From Litsea cubeba (Eukaryota > Streptophyta > Magnoliopsida > Laurales > Lauraceae): DNA of 64,000 nucleotides. A program made the translations under genes and the position numbers. Numbering within the stretch: position 1 is the stretch's first letter; every line of letters begins with the position of its first letter. Positions 58,660-64,000 of this stretch are shown here, one piece after another. The notes beneath the pieces are model-generated. The model did not search any database and was not told the DNA's origin. It saw only the letters and a program-made list of their open reading frames with translations. The stretch spans positions 151,221,480 through 151,285,479 of the forward strand of contig CM022945.1 in NCBI GenBank assembly GCA_012931725.1, in the 5' to 3' direction.

Positions 58660-60419
58660 TGTTAGAATTTTGTTTATTGCAATTTGATGGATGCATTAGT
58701 ATTTTATTCATCTCATGAATTTTCACACATGCATTGATTTAGAAAATCTTGAAATCTTAATTTACACATGCATTGTTTTAAATCTTGTAAATCCTATGTT
58801 TCATGCATGTTTTGGTTTTCATCTTGGATGCATTCAATTTGAAAAAGAGTTTTATAAATCAAGCAAGCCTATGGTTTTAAAACTTTCTAATCATTTTTGG
58901 CTTTTTATGATTCATGATTTTAAAAAATACTTAGATTGATTTAAATCATGTTTCAAGCTTGATTTAATGGCCCCAACAAGTCCCACATCAAAAATCTTTG
59001 AAAATTGCAAAAGTATGCAAAATGGGAAAAGTGACCCAGGGCCCAGTGTACTCGGTCGACCGGGTACACATCCCGGTCGACCGCGTACACTGCGGGTCGA
59101 CTGGGCAGAGAGCCGTTTGGCTCTCCAACGGTCATTTTTCTGACCGTTTGGATGGGGTCGACCGGGCCTGTCATGGGGTCGACCGGGGACACGCAGAAAC
59201 TCTGTTTTCTGTGTATAAAAAGGCTTCATTCCCTTTGAAAAAGAGTTGAACATTTTAGAACTCTTAAGCCTTCCTTGAGGTGTTTGGAGACAAGAAAAAG
59301 GGGATGAACTAAGAGAGATCAAGGGGGTCATTAGTAAAGCTCAAGCTTGGATCATTAAGTTAAATCATCAAGTAAGCTTTACTTTTATTAATCATATGTT
59401 TTACGCTTTGACTAAATTATTGGTAAATGATTTTTAGCATATTAACTATGATGTGTTGAATCCACTCTTCTCTTAATCTTTGATTTTAGTTATTGGATTC
59501 TTCACCCTTGATTTCAAACCAAGTTTTGTTTTAAACTTTGTCAATCATGCTTAGCCAAAATCTTTGATTTCTTTATAGCATGATACATTAACTTGTTTGA
59601 AACTCTCTTTGTTGTTTTCAATCTATTTGAACTTTAGTTAAACTAATTTGTTTTGAAAACAACATTGAATGTGCATCACATGTTTAGACATAATTAATTT
59701 CATACAACTTGTGTCATCTTGATTTTCATAAATCATTTACAAGTTAGTATTTGTGTACATGTGATTTGCCTAACACTTCAATCAAATCTTTTTATGAGCA
59801 TTAAACTTTTGAATTGCTTTAAGCATAAAATAGATTGAGCTTAATTTTAAACTTGATTGAAGTTTTCACACACACACATCATAAGCATTCATCTTTGTAA
59901 TTCTTAGTGTGTTTGTGTGAGTTGTTATTCACTTTCTTATCCGCCTATTTAGAGGCATTTTACTTTGAGCTTAATTGTAATCTCTTAGAGTGTTTTGTGA
60001 AAACACTTTCTTTGAGAGAAATCATTTGATTGTAAGGTTATTGCTTAGCCATATAAAAGCATTGTGTAAAGGTTATTGCTTAGCCTATAAAAGCACATTG
60101 TAAGGTTATTGCTTAGCTAGAAAAGCATAGTTGTAGAGGTTATTGCTTAGCCTTTTAACAAGCATAATAGTGGAAATCCGGTGGGGTGTTGGATACACAA
60201 GCCGGTAGTGGATGTAGGCATTGAGGCCGAACCACTATAAATCTTGTGTTGTGGTGATTGCTTTTGTGGTGATTGTTTTGTTTAGCTTCCGCATTATGTA
60301 TGTTAATCATCACATGTGACTAGTTTGTTTTAAAGAAATTAAAATTGGTCATAATTAGTCATAAAGTGTAGCTCACCCTATTCACCCCCCCTCTAGGGTT
60401 AGGATCCCAAGGACTTTCA
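58660..60419 (+). repeat. 3' LTR of element E
   Basis: The LTR is 1760 bp, nearly identical to the 5' LTR. Differences noted are GG/GA at the sixth and seventh bases, T/C near 59404, a missing C near 60117, and A/C near 60158. It ends TTTCA and is followed by target copy ACACG. Confidence 0.94.
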
Positions 60420-60424
60420 ACACG

Positions 60425-61801
60425 CACGCTGACGCGCTCGCCAGCCTAGCTTCCGCTGTCGAAGCCGGAAAGAAAAGGACCGTCGAGGTTGGGTCGATAT
60501 CAAGGTCAAGCTTAGAACTCCATTCATCTCGGCTCGTCCTCTGTGCTGACCTCGGCCCAAGCTGGATGGACCCGATCATCGCTTACTTAAAGGACGATCA
60601 GCTCCCCGAGGACAAGACTGAAGCCCACCGAATCAGACTCAAGGCAGCTCGATTCTGGCTCTCTCCCGAAGGCAAACTCTACAGGAAATCCTTCACAGGT
60701 CCATACCTCCAATGCGTCCACCCGAGCAAGGTGGACGACTTCTTGTATGAGATCCACGAAGGAATCTGCGGCAGTCACATAGGAGGTCGATCACTGGCCT
60801 ACAGGGCGATAACCCAGGGTTACCGGTGGCCCTACATGCAGAAGGACGCGCAGGTGTACGCCAGGAAATGCGAGAAGTGCCAGAAGTTCTCCCACTCTCT
60901 CCATCAGCCAGCGTAAGATCTGAGTCCCCTCTCTAGTCCATGGCCCTTCGCTCAATGGGGGCTGGACATTGTGGGGCCTCTCCACCAAGCTCCAGGGAAC
61001 AAGAGATGGCTGATAGTCGCTACAGACTACTTCACAAAATGGATAGAAGCTGAGCCGTTGTCCTCCATCACGGACAGGGATTCCAGGAACTTCGTTTGGA
61101 AAAACATCCTAACGAGGTTCGGCATCCCCAGGACCCTGATTTCGGACAACGGGACCCAGTTCGACTCCAAGTCCTTCAAAGACTTCTGCCAAGAACACGG
61201 TATCAGAAACCATTACTCCACTCCGGCAAATCCGCAGAGTAATGGCTAGGCCGAAATCTCTAACAAAGTGATCCTGGACGGCCTGAAGAAGCGACTGGAC
61301 AAGGCAAAGGGAAGATGGGTAGAAGAGCTTCCGAGCGTGCTATGGGTATACAGAACAACTCCAAGGAGGTCCACCTCGGCGACACCTTTCTATCTGGCCT
61401 ACGGGATGGAGGCGGTCATTCCTTTAGAAATTGGCCTTCCCACCCTGAGGACAGAGCTGGTCGACCAAGGCCGAAATGAGACGAACCTGGCAATGGAGCT
61501 GGAGCTGGCAGACGAGCGCCGAGAAGTAGCAGCCCTGCGACTGACCGACTATCAGCAGCGGCTGGCCAGGGCATACAATCAAAATGTCAGAGAAAGAAGA
61601 TTCTTCGTGGGAGAGCTGGTTCTAAAAAAGACCCTGCCAGCTGACAAAGAACCAAACGAAGGGAAGCTGGCCCCGAACTGGCATGGCCCATTCAGGGTAG
61701 TCTCACTGGCAGGAAGATCAGCCTACAAGCTCGAGGACTTAGAGGGGAAGCCACTTCCGAGGCCGTGGAATGCATCCCACTTAAAGAAGTTCTATTTCTA
61801 A
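60425..61801 (+). pseudogene. Element H: end of second RNase H and integrase
   Basis: The first codons (HADALASLAS) continue the RNase H frame cut by E. Integrase has its zinc-binding His/Cys part (IHEGICGSHIGG, CEKCQKF), then TAA 60914-60916. The core follows with W-G-L-D-I-V-G-P-L (first Asp) and ISDNGTQF (second Asp). After TAG 61247-61249, where a Gln precedes the catalytic Glu, AEISNK and the C-terminal part (GELVLKK, LAPNWHGPFRVV, NASHLKKFY) run to a natural stop at 61801. Two nonsense changes inactivate it, but the catalytic residues remain. Confidence 0.87.
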
Positions 61802-61882
61802 AGATGTAATGAATCTCAGAATCAATGAAAGCAGCTTTCGCCCTGTCATCAATCTGTCATCTCTTTGATTGACTCCGGCAGC

Positions 61883-62240
61883 TCTGGGTCTACCACCCTG
61901 GAAAAGGCTTCGAGTTCATACACTAAGTCATTTCCTAAAGCCCTGGGTCCACCGCCCTGGAAAAGGCTTCGAGTTCCTACACTCAGTCGTTTCCTAAAGC
62001 TCCGGGTCCACCGCCCTGGAAAAGGCTTCGAGTTCATACACTCAGTCGTTTCCTAAAGCCCTGGGTCTACCGCCCTGGAAAAGGCTTCGAGTTCATACAC
62101 TCAGTCGTTTCCTAAAGCTCCGGGTCTACCGCCCTGGAAAAGGCTTCGAGTTCATACACTCAGTCGTTTCCTAAAGCCCTGGGTCTACCGCCCTGGAAAA
62201 GGCTTCGAGTTCGAACACTCAGTCGTTTCCTAAAGTTCCG
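61883..62240 (+). repeat. 59-bp tandem repeat, six units, downstream of H integrase
   Basis: GAAAAGGCTTCGAGTTC recurs at 61901, 61960, 62019, 62078, 62137 and 62196, exactly 59 bp apart. From the second unit onward, units alternate between CCCTGGGT and CTCCGGGT, giving a 118-bp higher-order period. Confidence 0.95.
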
Positions 62241-63598
62241 GGTTTATACACCCCTCAAAGACCGTTGCCGAACTCATGCTCACACAGCCGAGACCAACGG
62301 GATTCTTGATCCACTTCGGCGCATTGCAGTTCGTCTCGGCCAATGCTACTCATTTCGGCCAAGGTCAGTTTTTAAGAAAGAAAGAGCAGGCAAGCACTGA
62401 CGTGCAAAAAAGCAGCACAGAAATACAAGTGTTACAAAACAGTGCGAAGAAAGTAAAAAAGAATACAAAAACACTGTAACACAGATCGAGTGATCACAAA
62501 ACTCTTCCTTTTTATTCATTGTAATTACTTCATTACAAGGATTACAGAAAAGAAAACAAAATACAGAAAGGAGGCTCGCAGTCCTCTAAAAACAGAAAAA
62601 GAAACAAAGACTGGGAGGCTCTGATCTCCACCGACTCTTCAGGCTGCAGGCTCGAAGACTCCGATCCGCTGCTTGGAGGTTCTGAGGGACTTTGAATTTC
62701 ACAGAGTTCTATAATACGCTTTGGTTGGTCAGACCAAAGCATTCAAGAGCCCCTCCAATTCGGAGGCCCTGGACCTCGCTGAGCTCTTCAACACCCTCCG
62801 GTCGGTAAGACCAAAGTTTGAAGAGCCCCTCGGTCCAGCGGGGCCTCAATCCCAACCTCAGCTCCGCGGTCCTGATATACCGCAGGGGGCTCGCAGGGAG
62901 CGCATTGCAACGCAAGACCCTGCAGGACCGCCAGACGCAGAGGACGCCACCATCCCACAGTTGCAGAAGACTCCCCTGCAACCGGACCAGGGAGGGTCGG
63001 CCATGGACCCGCGTTCAGAGAGCGCGTGGTCCACGGGGAACGTCTTCAGAGAGCGCACAGACCACGACGGGCCTCCCCCTTAGGAGAGAGCCGTCCTCAG
63101 GCGCAGGGGTTCCCCCCGGATCAAATATTTCCAAAGGTCTGCTGAACATGGCTCCTACGTCTATGTGAATTAAGCTATCCTAATTTCTTTCTTTTCCTCT
63201 CCCATGGCGAGCCTACCACCTCTACTTATAGGAAGAAGAAGGGCCCGGTCTTCGAAGGAAGTTATGGGGCGAAGTCTCCTATGCGTTGCGTGGGAAGCAC
63301 GTCTTCCTGTCTAATGACCAGCGATCCCTATGGCGCCACGTGGAGACGTTCGCCCGTTTCCCTCATCGGCCCTATCACCATGCTTACCGCTATTCATGGT
63401 CTCCGGAATACGGAGAATCGGCACAGATAGCTATGAAGATCGTTCCACTCTCTCTAGGGTCACGCACCACATTAAAGGCATTCAATACCATTCAATACCA
63501 CATCCAGCAACAAAAGAGGAGTAAAGAAGCCCCGTTTTTCATTAAAAGCAAAGAGTACTACAGGCCCGAAAGCTATTTACAAGAAAAGAAAGGTAAGG
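62241..63598. other. Noncoding region of H between the repeat array and the antisense ORF
   Basis: No supportable gene is present. A direct repeat (AGACCAAAG, then TTGAAGAGCCCCTC or TCAAGAGCCCCTCC) occurs near 62731-62760 and 62808-62830. Frames here are short and lack family features. Poly(A)-like AAAGAAAGTAAAAAAG lies near 62445. Confidence 0.5.
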
Positions 63599-64000
63599 CT
63601 ATTGCGGCTTCGGCGACTCCACCAAGTCGATCGCTGTCTCAGCTGGTCCAGCGGTACCAGCCGCGACAGCAGGAGCGGTGCCCGATGCCTCGCTGACAGC
63701 GGGGGCAACGACCGATGCCTCACTGACGGATGGGGCAGGAGAAGTACCCTCCAGGGGCTCAACCGGGGCATCGCTGGCAGGCGCGACAGCAACTGGAGCG
63801 GCATCCGGAGCGGGAACGACTGCAGGGGCCTCGACTGGGGCGCTTTCGGCCAAAGGAGTGGGGCTCGGCTCAGGAGCCGGGTCCGAATACTTCGGCAAGT
63901 CCCGATAGACAGGGTGGTCTTCAGGAACCCCCGCACGCCTCAGTGCGGCCAAGCATCCTTCCTAGAACAGAATGGAGGTGATTTCCTCCACCTGCTTCTC
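63599..64000 (-). CDS. Antisense ORF of Tat element H, partial at the window edge
   Basis: On the minus strand an Ala- and Pro-rich frame of 117 residues ends at 63599. It begins AALRRAGVPEDHPVYRDLPKYSDPAP. Upstream, across a TAG near 63963, the same frame reads EEITSILF then EGCLAALRR, so the protein started outside the window and has acquired a stop. Tat-clade elements often carry an antisense ORF between integrase and the 3' LTR. Its position fits. The function is unknown. Confidence 0.6.

Larger units (their letters stand above)
53212..60419 (+). mobile_element. Element E: young non-autonomous Copia-like LTR element encoding only a truncated Gag
   Basis: LTRs of 1761 and 1760 bp (TGTTAG to TTTCA) are flanked by a perfect duplication ACACG (53207-53211, 60420-60424). 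By eye I count three substitutions and one 1-bp indel between the LTRs. The 3.7-kb interior has an iMet primer-binding site, one ORF of 482 residues, a hairpin array, and several polypurine tracts. No protease, integrase, reverse transcriptase or RNase H is present. It would need enzymes from a related Copia element. Confidence 0.93.
48115..64000 (+). mobile_element. Element H: Tat-type Ty3/Gypsy element, 3' end outside the window, split by E
   Basis: The order is an 823-bp LTR, a TGGCGCCGTCTGTGGG primer-binding site, gag, protease, reverse transcriptase, RNase H, a second RNase H (split by E at 53212), integrase, a 59-bp repeat array, and an antisense ORF running to the window edge. The second RNase H and the antisense ORF are hallmarks of the plant Tat clade. 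No second LTR is seen by base 64000. Several stops, a frameshift and a deletion make it inactive. Confidence 0.88.

Noticed and set aside
60382..60579. Minus-strand 65-residue frame across the E/H junction
   Set aside because: It crosses the insertion boundary and is antisense to the H RNase H frame.

Overview
This window is a repeat-only stretch of a large flowering-plant genome; I find no host gene. The plant assignment rests on lineages known from plants: a SIRE-type Ty1/Copia element, Tekay/Del-type chromoviruses with 3 kb LTRs, a Tat-type Ty3/Gypsy element with a second RNase H and an antisense ORF, and a MuDR-like transposase. The species cannot be named from sequence alone.

The layout is nested. 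The oldest layer I can read is a MULE transposase (minus strand, pieces at 40543-41402 and 44106-45210). A tandem Tekay-like Gypsy array C (19919-40542, minus) sits in its C-terminal region, and a scrambled Copia element I (41403-44105) in its middle. Array C reads LTR, internal, LTR, internal, LTR, plus a 61-bp leader stub of a further unit. It carries a probable solo LTR F (29831-32125, TSD GGATG) in its middle LTR. A second Tekay-like element D (14363-19918, minus) abuts the stub. Copia element G (1-14362, minus, left end outside the window) interrupts the reverse transcriptase of D. A complete SIRE-type Copia element A (1066-8750, plus, TSD GCCTT) interrupts the integrase of G.

To the right, 45211-48114 holds fragments of two chromovirus-like LTRs, a (TC)n microsatellite and a tandem-repeat DNA element with a candidate 7-bp duplication. 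From 48115 to the end runs Tat-type element H (plus). It is interrupted at its second RNase H by element E (53212-60419, TSD ACACG), a young non-autonomous Copia-like element encoding only a truncated Gag.

Two signals stand out. First, directly after the Gag ORF of E lies an array (56535-57893) of about twenty consecutive imperfect hairpins, roughly one per 50-70 bp. Their stem sequences all differ, while the loops share a TAGTTAYAT-like motif. Second, unrelated Copia and Gypsy elements in the window carry the same architecture of paired palindromes (GGTCGACC, or CGATCGATCGG in D) spaced 20-21 bp apart. Matching flanking words are shared between superfamilies, as if a small cis-module has moved among them.

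Coding capacity is mostly decayed. A has a single premature stop, C has substituted catalytic residues in reverse transcriptase and integrase, and H has lost its YxDD box. Element E has nearly identical LTRs but no pol, so its spread would need enzymes from another element.
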